Position numbers and translations under genes: made by a program. A stretch of DNA of 41,517 bases from a virus: the IMG/VR virus record IMGVR_UViG_3300002835_007081, positions 1-41,517 of that record. The stretch is one strand, 5' to 3'. This document shows, piece by piece, positions 23,401 through 30,457 of this stretch. Under the pieces are notes generated by a model. The model saw only the letters and a list, made by a program, of their open reading frames with translations, made no database searches and was not told where the DNA came from. Within the stretch, counting starts at the first letter, position 1; every line of letters begins with the position of its first letter.

Positions 23401-24002
23401 GTAGAATTAACCCTAGCGGAGCCGGAGGGTCGTATAGAATTAGTCTTTGCCACCAGACCGTTTGTCAAATTGATCAGGACATCCGTAATGGCGGCTAGGG
23501 ACGCCTTGATCTGCTTGTTGATCTTAGTCGTAGAGACATTTATTTTGTTAGATGTAGCAACCAAACCTTGGATTGCGCGGAGCAGATCCCGTTCGAGCAG
23601 ATCAACGGCGTTCTGCATAGCCATCTTCACAGCATTCGCTGCTTTACTCACGCTTGGGGTTGCAAATTTCTTTGCTGCATCATTTACCGCATCGACCAAG
23701 GATTTTTCTATGGCTTTTGTGGCATTCTTTATCGAATCCGTAACCCCTTTATGTTTTATTTGGATCGTGTGGATCTGACCGACCAGAGACTGTGCAGCTT
23801 GTTTAAGGCCCCGTTCGATCAAATCCACAGAGTTCTTGACCGCCATCTTCACAGCATTCGCAGACGCTTTCTGCGAAGCTACCTTATCGATAGAGTCTTG
23901 GAGACGCTTGGCCTTATCTTCAACATCCTTGATCGCCTTATCAAATTTCTTGCTATCGGCGACGATTCGGACGCGAATTGGAGGTAGTTCTCGATCTGCC
24001 AT
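20463..24002 (-). CDS. Tape measure protein
   Basis: 1179 residues, the longest gene of the window. It sets tail length and is ejected with the DNA. Order: N-terminal coiled coil (PPIRVRIVADSKKFDKAIKDVEDKAKRLQ); Ala/Ile/Thr-rich repeats of 37 residues (about 170-310); a glycine run of about 17 near residue 380; a segment with AAKANAVMGDLMQYAQQTPYSM..., the conserved tape-measure domain; hydrophobic helices (about 650-900, for example FLGPIPLIVGGIGLVVAGIFA) that could enter the host membrane; and a soluble C-terminus. It lies directly after the G/GT chaperone genes and its ATG overlaps the T stop (TAATG). A full-length product predicts a tail of roughly 170-180 nm using about 1.5 angstroms per residue (estimate). 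Confidence 0.93.
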   Translation of the reverse strand: MADRELPPIRVRIVADSKKFDKAIKDVEDKAKRLQDSIDKVASQKASANAVKMAVKNSVDLIERGLKQAAQSLVGQIHTIQIKHKGVTDSIKNATKAIEKSLVDAVNDAAKKFATPSVSKAANAVKMAMQNAVDLLERDLLRAIQGLVATSNKINVSTTKINKQIKASLAAITDVLINLTNGLVAKTNSIRPSGSARVNSTIRQAVDVVLHSVLRYIRLMVVNAHNIRSSGAGRVNTTIRQAIHVVEHSLLRYIRLLVVNAHNIRPAGSGRINATIRQAVQVVLHTILQVTQNTISTAALAMLTRVMYVPMVRARLRVILQSTLQAVLQMMQNSFQVATNTVNIQPMVTRFTRQMTRHVNNMLNNMQNQFGNAVGGGGGGGGGGGGGGGGGNAAGGGNAVGGGGMGGMGARADIYMHANALSSLVQSGKGMLDVYANFKAASAGIEVFTRDAAKANAVMGDLMQYAQQTPYSMAGIAEETKNMMGRGVAVDMATDAIKRLGVVAGGSQERLSRLSLVFSQIMTKGKLMQQDLNQLAEHGFNPLVTMARASLKPGFTDDELKQRIKEITLAKEQGLVTSEHFAKALEVETSKGGYFADLLNRMSKEVGGLTSRLSEMFLEMKLSVMDVLDARLKDALKTAIVYVKMLQDWIKNNREAAARIVDFVVKVVAFIAAFHMLGLAVASVRWWLHSAVSVLYGLRVVLTPVIVLFQSMAYVAQYAGVVFAGALRMVTVMTQIYNTVTLMMDRAIAAAYRGMVYFTTSILGNARALAINTIAMLRNSAVGRFLALSYQTIRSVGLLEYFRQLAVVVALSTFAMLQNAATGLMGAVRTGGAIGLLVRMMNGFRLVSIFAWMSFLGPIPLIVGGIGLVVAGIFAVMNALQGAGGISGAITKIWETMQWFAQAAYGFFYNFAENAGIIAKYVYENWRSMFSDLGKILGGFFMAVPGNILVMWRMGLRLTVAFGTWLIDYLPKAIKNAFSAAMDFVKDVFMRILDAGKRVWKFITSPSEWGKGTKAITSFMDTLSGDVAKTREDGFFEAAKTIINEETGKIKTGLEGVEFSSPEMNLNLKVPEAQKPPEPPELAIPEAPTDAAAMFAAIQPDAKGTKTGTKGSDYKVQDAMSVHSGDYTKRMAEYMDRMRGMKAATSDPKLQAQNKANQILQRIEKNTQQKPMEVAELDL
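22834..22876. repeat. CCACCG simple-sequence repeat (poly-Gly in tape measure)
   Basis: Tandem CCACCG units, read as GGT/GGC codons on the - strand, encode the Gly run of the tape measure protein. Such tracts are prone to slippage, so copy number may vary between isolates. Confidence 0.9.
23170..23490 (-). repeat. 111-bp (37-residue) repeats in the tape measure gene
   Basis: Three adjacent units with the core 'IR..G..R.N.TIRQA..VV.HS.LRYIRL.V.NAH' are spaced 111 bp apart (for example CGGATATTGTG at 23211 and 23322). Diverged copies may extend on both sides. Each unit would add a fixed increment to tail length. Confidence 0.8.
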
Positions 24003-24675
24003 TATTGATCCTCATCCTTCATTCCGAAAATAGCTAGCCAAGTATCTTTCGAGCTTTTTTCCTCAGGTACGGATGGTTTAAGTTCCAAAAGGAACTCATT
24101 GATCGGCCCTACCTTTGCTCCCTGGGAAGCATAGATGGCCCGTATCATCGAAGCAGAGTAGTAGTCAGACTTCTCTGAATGCGACATGCGTTCTTCAAAG
24201 TACGCCTGCCATTCATCAAATTCCGATACCGTAGTCAACTGCTTAATCAGCGATACGGGCCATCCAAGTTCATGTGCCAGTTTGTACCACAGGTACTTTT
24301 CTGGCCCTAATCGTTTTTTTCCGAGCCCTCGTCGGCTTTCTTGATCCTGAGGCCATTGAGTTCAATAGCAATCTCGAACAAAGCCTTTTGAGCAGTATCC
24401 GGCCATTCCTGGATTTTCGACTCAGGAATCAACTTGCTGTCTGCGTCGTACAAACAGAAAGACAGAAGGGTGCTATAAAGACCCTTGTAGTCTTTCATGC
24501 TCACGACCTCGCCATTCGCATCGCGATTAGTTCTCGATGCCGTCTTGTTGAAATACTCATCTCGCTGCGCCCCTGTCAACTCCTTGATGGAGTACCGAAC
24601 GAACTCGCCTTCGGAGAGTTCGAGTTCGACTGGCTGAGACTTGCGGAGAACTGAAATTCGCACTGCATCTGACAT
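24002..24675 (-). CDS. Tail assembly chaperone GT, made by -1 ribosomal frameshift
   Basis: The second frame (stop at 24002-24004; ATG-initiated part 24238-24002, 78 residues) continues upstream without a stop to a heptamer A_AAA_AAC near the end of the G gene. A -1 shift there replaces Asp-stop by RLGPEKYLWYKLAHELGWP... and fuses G (about 120 residues) to a T domain of about 102 residues. This is the lambda G/GT arrangement, where GT brings tail tube subunits to the tape measure. The T part begins with the typical 'YLWYKLAHELGWPV' and 'EFDEWQAYF' helices. The isolated 78-residue ORF is probably not a separate protein. Confidence 0.85.
24307..24675 (-). CDS. Tail assembly chaperone G
   Basis: 122 residues in the zero frame, ending SEKKND-type residues at a TAG (24307-24309). 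It begins SDAVRISVLRKSQPVELELSEGEF, continues with YSIKELTGAQRDEYFNK, and fits the G-like chaperones found between tail tube and tape measure genes. The 24676-24750 gap upstream contains a terminator, so its expression depends on read-through from the tail tube gene or a promoter I cannot see. Confidence 0.85.
   Translation of the reverse strand: MSDAVRISVLRKSQPVELELSEGEFVRYSIKELTGAQRDEYFNKTASRTNRDANGEVVSMKDYKGLYSTLLSFCLYDADSKLIPESKIQEWPDTAQKALFEIAIELNGLRIKKADEGSEKND
24313..24319 (-). promoter_or_regulatory. Programmed -1 frameshift slippery heptamer A_AAA_AAC
   Basis: On the - strand GAA AAA AAC GAT TAG contains A_AAA_AAC in the correct zero-frame phase (X_XXY_YYZ), with the G-frame stop only one sense codon later. 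The -1 frame is open through the whole T gene. I did not model a downstream stimulatory structure. Confidence 0.85.
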
Positions 24676-24696
24676 AATTTTTTCACCCTTCTGCTA

Positions 24697-24724
24697 CAAA
24701 AAAGGCGAACACTCGGGTTCGCCT
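24697..24724 (-). terminator. Rho-independent terminator after the tail tube gene
   Basis: Read on the - strand: AGGCGAAC, loop CCGAGT, GTTCGCCT (24724-24703), followed by a run of T (24702-24696 region). It lies in the gap between the tail tube gene and the chaperone genes and would make tail tube transcripts more abundant than downstream ones. Confidence 0.8.
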
Positions 24725-24750
24725 GGAAACTAACAAGTGTTCGGCCAGGA

Positions 24751-25215
24751 TTACGGAGCAGGCGTCGTGGTTGTGGTCGTGGTTGTAACCACGTTTGCAA
24801 GCACAGGCCCGATTTCTGCTGGGGTAGCGGCAGTTGACAAGTTACTTGGAATGAGTTCCAAAGTAGCCTGAGGACGCTCACCTTCTTTGAGAGCATCCGG
24901 CGTGAATTTATTCACGACGGCATAGAATGTGAAAGTCGCACCGTCTGGGAATGTGATGACGATTTGACGATTCGACCCGAGAATGTTCTGCATCTGCGGG
25001 ATGACATTTGAATCATATGCTACCACAACCGAAATGGTTCCCAGAGTAACCAACTTCTTACCGAGGTTGGTTCGGTAGCGACCATTTCGCATCGTGGTCT
25101 GGTCAATAACTCCGTTGGCATCCAATTCGGGTGGGGTTACTTCGATTTCCTCGAAAAGCGCAGTAATCCCGGTGATCGCAATGAGTGTCTTGAACCCGTC
25201 TGTTAGCTTTGCCAT
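24751..25215 (-). CDS. Major tail (tube) protein
   Basis: 154 residues, the beta-rich size class of siphovirus tail tube proteins (MAKLTDGFKTLIAITGITALFEEIEVTPPELD..., then a strand-rich core ending LELIPSNL). Position is diagnostic: after the connector/terminator genes and before G/GT and tape measure. The C-terminus is a run of eight Thr followed by PAP, the same kind of tract that joins modules in the 1030-residue fibre protein. The following intrinsic terminator fits a highly expressed structural gene. The tail may therefore carry Thr tags along its length. Confidence 0.75.
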   Translation of the reverse strand: MAKLTDGFKTLIAITGITALFEEIEVTPPELDANGVIDQTTMRNGRYRTNLGKKLVTLGTISVVVAYDSNVIPQMQNILGSNRQIVITFPDGATFTFYAVVNKFTPDALKEGERPQATLELIPSNLSTAATPAEIGPVLANVVTTTTTTTTPAP

Positions 25216-25218
25216 CGT

Positions 25219-25611
25219 TTACTCCGAAATGGTGAGCAGGAATTGTTGTGCGTAGTGGTATCGCCGGGTCTGTTGTTCTTGCCCTGCAAATCCTATTGTA
25301 TTAGATTTAGTGATGACTAGCAATTTTTGACCATCGGACAGAGGGAACCCGTAAACGGATTCAAACATATCCGAAAGCTGCTTAAGAACCCCACCTGCGG
25401 TAGAATCCACCCCCCTAACGCGAACTTCAATACGGGGATGCTCATCGCGTTTGCCGGATCGATGCTTCCGAGGTTCCAAACGACCACTCCCAATTTCATA
25501 GATTAAAATTGAGTTATCTGGCTGGTCTGGGACGTGATTGATGAATATTGAATATCCAAGGTTTGGGAGATTTGTCTCGATTACCTCTGCCAAGGCTTCT
25601 GCACCGGTCAT
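25219..25611 (-). CDS. Tail terminator/completion-like protein
   Basis: 130 residues. The N-terminal TGAEALAEVIETNLPNLGYSIFINHVPDQPDNSILIYEIGSG resembles the minor-capsid/tail-terminator group in which a helix is followed by a 'P.......I.I...G' strand. Between the HK97 gp10-like gene and the tail tube gene is the standard slot for the tail terminator that caps the tube. The ATG at 25609-25611 overlaps the upstream stop by 4 bases. Function from synteny and the fold pattern. Confidence 0.65.
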   Translation of the reverse strand: MTGAEALAEVIETNLPNLGYSIFINHVPDQPDNSILIYEIGSGRLEPRKHRSGKRDEHPRIEVRVRGVDSTAGGVLKQLSDMFESVYGFPLSDGQKLLVITKSNTIGFAGQEQQTRRYHYAQQFLLTISE

Positions 25612-26045
25612 ATTCTGGACATCTCCTCTGCTATCATTCCGACCATAACGCTTTGGAACATATCAACTCCATGATCCATCCACTTCCACTGAGTTCCAGG
25701 GTGTATGGCTTCTTGAATCTCATCGTGTTGCTTAGCGGCGTACTTCTCGGGTTTTTGCAGTACAATACGCCCCGAAGATACGAATACTCGGTAGTGTGGG
25801 AATTCAGGCTCTGCCCCATATCCGATGATGGTTTCAGTCTGTAAGCCTTCTTTTTCCTGCATCCAGATACCAGACGCTTGCAGGGCTCCAGTTTCCTGCT
25901 TTACGAAAACGTCCGTATTCCTCAGAAGAGTATCAGCGGCATCCGCACTAGACTGCCTAAAGGCGTGTCCTAGATCCTTGGCGTATGCCCTAAGGGCCTT
26001 ACTCAGCGCAGGCACTCCGTCTATTTTAACTCTCATTAGCCGCAA
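25608..26045 (-). CDS. HK97 gp10-like head-tail/tail completion protein
   Basis: 145 residues. Starts with a VKIDGVPALSKALRAYAKDLGHAF helix and the 'ADTLLRNTDVFVKQETGALQASG' stretch characteristic of the HK97 gp10 / minor tail Z-like family, with a C-terminal QWKWMDHGVDM segment. These proteins help join head and tail. It overlaps both flanking genes, as in the rest of the block. Confidence 0.72.
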   Translation of the reverse strand: MRLMRVKIDGVPALSKALRAYAKDLGHAFRQSSADAADTLLRNTDVFVKQETGALQASGIWMQEKEGLQTETIIGYGAEPEFPHYRVFVSSGRIVLQKPEKYAAKQHDEIQEAIHPGTQWKWMDHGVDMFQSVMVGMIAEEMSRI

Positions 26046-26380
26046 GCCTCGTAGAGCGTTTCGGTGTTTCGCAGGTTCGGAGTCATCGACGAGTCGATGA
26101 CTTCATACACATCTGAGTTCTGCTTGGGGTTGTCCCAGTAGGCGGTATCGGCCAGTGTGCCCAATCGCATCAATCCGCCTACTTCTAGGCGGACTTCTGT
26201 GATCGTCTGCACCCGAGACATGACTCGGGTGTTGGTATTGCTCAGCACTTCCTTGAGCATCTCTTCCCACCGGCAGGTATACTCGACCGGTGATCCCCAA
26301 ATAGGTTCGCCGGTCTTCTGTGTGCCTACCCTAGGCCAATAGACCATGGTCTGTTTCTGCGCACGCCTAATAAGTGACAT
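26036..26380 (-). CDS. Head-closure/adaptor-like protein
   Basis: 114 residues from the ATG at 26380 (MSLIRRAQKQTMVYWPRVGTQ). A longer in-frame start would extend through the upstream gene and is not used. 'VYWPRVGTQKTGEPIWGSPVEYTCRWEE' followed by a strand-rich middle fits the short stopper/adaptor proteins between connector and gp10-like genes. Overlap with neighbours is 10-14 bases. Family assignment uncertain. Confidence 0.6.
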   Translation of the reverse strand: MSLIRRAQKQTMVYWPRVGTQKTGEPIWGSPVEYTCRWEEMLKEVLSNTNTRVMSRVQTITEVRLEVGGLMRLGTLADTAYWDNPKQNSDVYEVIDSSMTPNLRNTETLYEACG

Positions 26381-26768
26381 CGGTGTTTGCCTCCTTACCG
26401 GCCCAGAACAGATCGAATTTGACCATGCCTTTGACGACCTTGTTATTCCAGACGGCAAGTTTGCCGCTGGAATCAAGCATCATGGCAGTGGTTCCAAAGT
26501 GCGTCAGGCCAAGTCCGTCTGCAAGACGGACTTGGTAGCTTGCTTGGATCGTCTTGACCTGCTCGCTTTGTATCCGAGGGTCACTGATGGCAATCAGGTG
26601 AGCCGAGAGATACCGCTCGACAAGCTCGGCGGTATTCACGTCTAGGGACGTTCCGATGATGTTCGTCACCATCAGAGACGCACTGTCAATCATCAACTGG
26701 GGATCTGGTACGTTCGTCGAGTCGTACTGGATGATCTTGTTGACGGCGACCAAAGTTGTTCTTGCCAT
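26367..26768 (-). CDS. Head-tail connector (DUF4054/gp6-like)
   Basis: 133 residues. The N-terminal 'VPDPQLMIDSASLMV' followed by 'NTAELVERYLSAHLIAIS' matches the helical connector pattern (a 'P..QL..I..A...V......' start, then an HxxLxxxL-type helix) of DUF4054-like adaptors that bind the portal. It sits directly upstream of the head-closure gene. Assigned from pattern and synteny. Confidence 0.68.
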   Translation of the reverse strand: MARTTLVAVNKIIQYDSTNVPDPQLMIDSASLMVTNIIGTSLDVNTAELVERYLSAHLIAISDPRIQSEQVKTIQASYQVRLADGLGLTHFGTTAMMLDSSGKLAVWNNKVVKGMVKFDLFWAGKEANTDVTY

Positions 26769-26771
26769 TTA

Positions 26772-28892
26772 TCACCCCACGATACTTCCGAGTGCGACCG
26801 AATCTCCGGCGTTGGCCGGAACCAGAATGTTGTACTTGCGGAGACTTCCCGTTCGGTAAACGATGTAGGTAGCCCCCTTAACCAAGTTGTTGAATTGAAT
26901 GACCCCTTGGTTGTCGGCGGCGGCCGTCCGAGCGGCATCTTCCATGACGATGCCCGTCGATCCTGTAGGTGGTGACGATGCCTGGATCGTCACCTGCGCA
27001 CCCGCCTGAGCGACTCCGTTCAGGTCGAACACAGTCCAGTATCCGGTTGTCCGTGGAGCCACGCTCGGCGTGACTCCACCGGTGCTAGTCAGCGTGTACG
27101 TCTGCGAGACGTTCCCGCTGACCACTAGCGAAACCGGAGTGAAGCTGAACCCTGCGGCGGTGATCGCGACGGTAAACGTCGCGTCATCGAGACTGAAAGT
27201 AGTCACACCGCTGGCGTTGGTAACGCCAGCATAGGTTTCCCCTGCCCGGTAAACGCGAACGGTGGCGGCTTCGACCGGATTGGCCGAGGCGTCTCGAACC
27301 GTGATCGTTACGATCCTCGCGCCCGACCCTTGGCCGGTCGCTCCGGTGATCCAAGCAGCATCGCCGCGATCTCGGATCGCTTCGAGCGAATCTGTCGTCT
27401 CGTTGTAGCCTGCCCCCGCTGTGGTCAAGTTGATTTCGGCTCGGGTGGTGCTATCTGCCGTTTTGCCTGCGATGGCTCCTAGCCATCGCGACATATAGGT
27501 GATGCCCGAGAACAGCGTTGCTGGGATGCGGGTCACTAGGGCAGTCACGTTGGCCGCCACGGCGGCCAACGCTGTGCTGGTGGCTAGGCCCGACTGGATT
27601 GCGGAAATCGAGTGAACGTGGACGGTTGGTATAACAATGAATTGGTCGCCCACAGTCGGAGCGGACGTGAACGCCTCTTCGACTGTAAACACCCCATTGC
27701 TGTTTACATACCCAGTGATTGGGCTGTTCTGCTCGTTCAGAGATGCCGCACTGATGAAGAGCAGAACGGCGTGCTTGAAAGCACCTGATGGGTAGTTGAC
27801 ATTGGAGGAGAAGGTAGTTGTCGTTGGAGTCGTCGCTGAGGTGACGGTTCCTTCGACAACGGTGTTGGACTTTTTGATGATGCTGATGTATTTAGCGAGA
27901 CTATGTGCGACCCCATCGTGATCGTCAACATTTTCTTCTAGCACCGCATCGGCAATAGCCGATGCCGTAGGCACATCTGAAACTGCCGCTGGGTTTGCGG
28001 GCAGATTGTCAGTCTTGGCTTTGATTGCGGCTACCTCTGTGTCTACATAGGATGCCAACGTACCCAGAAGAGTCGTGATGTTTGCGAAGCTCGCGGCAAT
28101 GTCGCTGGCATCTGCCGGGTCTACCGGCAGATTGTCAGTCTTGGCCTTGATTGCAGCTACTTCGGTATCTATGTACCCAGCTATCGTGGCCAGGGCTGCA
28201 TTTACGCTCGCGAAGCTCGCGGCAATGTCGCTGGCATCTGCCGGGTCTACCGGCAGATTGTCAGTCTTCGCCTTGATTGCAGCTACCTCTGTGTCGATGT
28301 AGCTTGAGATGGTAGCAAGTGTGTTATTGACTGTTACGAAGCTGGCAGCAATATCACTGGCATCTGCCGGATCTACCGGCAGATTGTCAGTCTTGGCTTT
28401 GATTGCAGCTACCTCTGTGTCAACATAAGAGGCGAGCGTATCGACGCTCGCCTGTGATGCTCGCGAGGCAACAGTCGTTTCGTCTGCTACGGAGGCTGGG
28501 AACGTCACCGCCGCCGCTGCGTTGGCGTCTTGTCCGTTGATTTGCACTACGTTGGCTTTTCGATTGCGATTCTCAATCGAGAAGGCTTTGAGCTTGATGC
28601 GAGTCAAATCTTTGCCGTCGACTGTTCCCGCTGTGAAGACTACATCGTAGTCTTCACCTACGGCATAGAACGTAGCATCCGCCGATGTGTCAATTGTGAC
28701 CATGTGAAGACCGGCCTTGCCGTCATAGTCCGCAGAGACGCTGATGCCGGACGTACTTTCCGTGACGCTGTTCTTGTACACAGCGAAAGTCATCGCTACC
28801 GCTGGTGTGGTGGGTACGAGGGCTTGGCTCAAGGTGTTAAACTTGATCCTAATCACCGACCCTGCTAGGAAATCACCAATGTATTCGCTCAT
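26772..28892 (-). CDS. Head/neck fibre or appendage protein with coiled repeats and a beta-sandwich domain
   Basis: 706 residues. N-terminal beta domain (about 1-130; GDFLAGSVIRIKFNTLSQALVPTTPAVAM...). Then four 42-residue repeats with 'VDTEVAAIKAKTDNLP.DPADASDIAASF' (about 150-300), probably a trimeric coiled shaft. A central beta part follows, then about 540-620 'IVTITVRDASANPVEAATVRVYRAGETYAGVTNASGVTTFSL', a carboxypeptidase-regulatory/Ig-like sandwich, and another small sandwich at the end. It lies between appendage genes and the connector genes, so a neck or head fibre is likely. The repeats are nearly identical at the DNA level. Confidence 0.7.
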   Translation of the reverse strand: MSEYIGDFLAGSVIRIKFNTLSQALVPTTPAVAMTFAVYKNSVTESTSGISVSADYDGKAGLHMVTIDTSADATFYAVGEDYDVVFTAGTVDGKDLTRIKLKAFSIENRNRKANVVQINGQDANAAAAVTFPASVADETTVASRASQASVDTLASYVDTEVAAIKAKTDNLPVDPADASDIAASFVTVNNTLATISSYIDTEVAAIKAKTDNLPVDPADASDIAASFASVNAALATIAGYIDTEVAAIKAKTDNLPVDPADASDIAASFANITTLLGTLASYVDTEVAAIKAKTDNLPANPAAVSDVPTASAIADAVLEENVDDHDGVAHSLAKYISIIKKSNTVVEGTVTSATTPTTTTFSSNVNYPSGAFKHAVLLFISAASLNEQNSPITGYVNSNGVFTVEEAFTSAPTVGDQFIVIPTVHVHSISAIQSGLATSTALAAVAANVTALVTRIPATLFSGITYMSRWLGAIAGKTADSTTRAEINLTTAGAGYNETTDSLEAIRDRGDAAWITGATGQGSGARIVTITVRDASANPVEAATVRVYRAGETYAGVTNASGVTTFSLDDATFTVAITAAGFSFTPVSLVVSGNVSQTYTLTSTGGVTPSVAPRTTGYWTVFDLNGVAQAGAQVTIQASSPPTGSTGIVMEDAARTAAADNQGVIQFNNLVKGATYIVYRTGSLRKYNILVPANAGDSVALGSIVG
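27548..27571. repeat. Perfect inverted repeat, 11-bp arms, 2-nt centre (intragenic)
   Basis: CGTTGGCCGCC (27548-27558), AC, GGCGGCCAACG (27561-27571), in the appendage gene; as a hairpin, 10 bp with a 4-nt loop. Nearby perfect hairpins: 27210-27230 (9 bp, loop 3) and 27469-27489 (9 bp, loop 3). Confidence 0.95.
28001..28504 (-). repeat. Four 126-bp tandem repeats in the appendage gene
   Basis: The motif GCAGATTGTCAGTCTT recurs at 28001, 28127, 28253 and 28379, exactly 126 bp (42 codons) apart, with high identity through each unit. The protein repeat is 'AIKAKTDNLP.DPADASDIA'. It is a coding repeat, not a CRISPR array. Confidence 0.92.
28633..28657. repeat. Perfect inverted repeat, 11-bp stem, 3-nt loop (intragenic)
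   Basis: GTGAAGACTAC (28633-28643), loop ATC, GTAGTCTTCAC (28647-28657), in the appendage gene. A 10-bp stem with a 4-nt loop lies at 28430-28453. Confidence 0.95.
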
Positions 28893-28895
28893 GGT

Positions 28896-29552
28896 TTATT
28901 TGATTAAGGGGTGGTCTAGGGGATCGAAAGTACCGCCGCCGCCAGTCGCACCGTAAACTGGCGATTCCACAAGCGACAGAACATATGTCCGCCATGCTGC
29001 CGAATTGGTAACTGTCACGTTGGTCGTCGGCCAAATTGTTGTGCGGCTCAACTGGTGATCCAATCGCGTTTGCCACAATGAACTATCTGTTGCCGACTGA
29101 ACGAGCGACATTCCTGTCGGACTTGACAGAGTATTTGCCGCATTGCGATTTTGCGCCCACGCTACCAACGCTTGATCGCTTGCGTTAGTTTGAAATGTGT
29201 TTGCCGTTTGTGCAGAATATACAATCGTCGTGCCCGTGCCGGAGTTGGTCGAAATGTAATTTGGAAACACAAGAGTTCCCGGGCCACCTCTCCAAACCGT
29301 TGCGTAAATCTGATCCGCATTTGTCCATGTGCCGTAAGACTCGGATGATGTCTGAGCAAACTTGTACGCGATAACTAACGAACCACTGCTAAGCGAGATT
29401 GCAACTCTCGTTACCCATCCTGCGGGAACTGTTGGAATTATTGATGCTCCATCGTTGTAGGCAAACCACAACAACAAGTCTCCCGCCGCATGCGTAAGCA
29501 TGGTTCCGGTCGAAGCATTGACGGTACTAGACGCTTGCAAGGCTATTGTCAC
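28896..29552 (-). CDS. Beta-rich structural/appendage protein
   Basis: 218 residues, Ser/Thr/Ala-rich with alternating hydrophobic strands (TIALQASSTVNASTGTMLTHAAGDLLLWFAY..., WVTRVAISLSSGSLVIAYKFA). The style is a lectin-like jelly roll common in environmental phage fibres. It ends in a Gly-rich tail and DPLDHPLIK. It starts four bases inside the upstream gene and sits next to the 706-residue appendage gene, so it probably forms part of the same structure. No catalytic residues seen. Confidence 0.6.
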   Translation of the reverse strand: MTIALQASSTVNASTGTMLTHAAGDLLLWFAYNDGASIIPTVPAGWVTRVAISLSSGSLVIAYKFAQTSSESYGTWTNADQIYATVWRGGPGTLVFPNYISTNSGTGTTIVYSAQTANTFQTNASDQALVAWAQNRNAANTLSSPTGMSLVQSATDSSLWQTRLDHQLSRTTIWPTTNVTVTNSAAWRTYVLSLVESPVYGATGGGGTFDPLDHPLIK

Positions 29553-30064
29553 AGCTGAGGCTCCGTAGCAGGATCACCGTTCCAAACTGTCAGTTTTTCT
29601 CTTGCCGCTTGCAGCCTGTCCTGCCACGAGTCATCTTTCGCTTGTCGCACTAGATCCAGCTTCAACGATTCCAAAGCGTCATCCACGTCTTGCTGCGAGG
29701 CTGTGATCTTGTGGTTCTGTAATACAGACTCCATTCGATTCACTTCCAAAGCTAGCTTGTCTGCGCCCGGCACAATGCCGTACTCATGTAAAGTGTAGAG
29801 CTTCTCTTGGATGTCTTGGCGAGCCAGTGGCAAGCCAGTACCGGTTAACGCATAGACTGCCCACTTCGATCCGCCGTTTTCAAGAGCGTCTCGCAGAGCC
29901 TCGGTAGACGTATCGCCGAGGATCTCGGCGATGCCGCTCCAAGTCCACATACGAGTGTCGACGACATGAACATGCGGAGCGTTCAAGTCGGCGTACACTT
30001 GCGAAGCAGTCTTTTGTTGCCACCCAGGTATACTTGAAATCAGTGATCGTAGGTCAACAGCCAT
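29549..30064 (-). CDS. Helical structural protein, unknown
   Basis: 171 residues. 'SLISSIPGWQQKTASQVYADLNAPHVHVVDTRMWTWSGIAEILGD' is followed by two or three amphipathic helices (ALRDALENGG, LALEVNRMESVLQ, LESLKLDLVRQAKDD). No membrane segment or enzyme motif is seen. Overlaps the beta-rich protein gene by 4 bases. Family not recognised. Confidence 0.6.
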   Translation of the reverse strand: MAVDLRSLISSIPGWQQKTASQVYADLNAPHVHVVDTRMWTWSGIAEILGDTSTEALRDALENGGSKWAVYALTGTGLPLARQDIQEKLYTLHEYGIVPGADKLALEVNRMESVLQNHKITASQQDVDDALESLKLDLVRQAKDDSWQDRLQAAREKLTVWNGDPATEPQL

Positions 30065-30076
30065 TCTGCGCTCCGG

Positions 30077-30457
30077 TTACTTGTCGGAAATCCGACTAGA
30101 ATTGAGGTGAGTATCCATATTATCCACCCTCTCCGAGAGGTTATCCACTTTCCCCTCAATGGAGTCCAACCGTTCGGGCACGGAAGCCAATCGCTGCAAA
30201 CTCGCCGATACGCTTTTCATCGTATCGTTCGCCTGTTCCAAAGTGGTGTTTAGGTTGTCTAAGTGCAGGAACCCGCGATCCCTTGCGGGGATCGCGATCT
30301 CCTTGCCGAACCAACTTGCGGCCCTCCACGCGCCCAGTCCAACAGCAATCAGAATGGCAACAACCACCCCGGTGGTTGTGTAGTTCTGTTCGGTCAAGAA
30401 CCGATGAGCTTGAGAGGGGTCTACCGCTTGGGCAATGATGGAATGAGTGCGAATCAT
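30077..30457 (-). CDS. Membrane-anchored coiled-coil protein (holin/spanin-like candidate)
   Basis: 126 residues. One hydrophobic helix (TTGVVVAILIAVGLGAWRAA, about 28-47) is followed by a coiled coil to the end (NLNTTLEQANDTMKSVSASLQRL, then IEGKVDNLSERVDNMDTHL). Such a TM-plus-coil architecture occurs in phage lysis accessory proteins. It overlaps the next gene upstream by 4 bases within the probable lysis cassette. No spanin lipobox. Confidence 0.5.
   Translation of the reverse strand: MIRTHSIIAQAVDPSQAHRFLTEQNYTTTGVVVAILIAVGLGAWRAASWFGKEIAIPARDRGFLHLDNLNTTLEQANDTMKSVSASLQRLASVPERLDSIEGKVDNLSERVDNMDTHLNSSRISDK

Noticed and set aside
24002-24238. Stand-alone small gene between chaperone and tape measure genes
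   Set aside because: Its frame continues upstream to the A_AAA_AAC heptamer, so it is the T part of GT.
28001-28504. Regularly spaced 126-bp repeats as a CRISPR array
   Set aside because: The repeats are in frame in one long ORF and encode a 42-residue coiled repeat; there are no unique spacers of CRISPR size.
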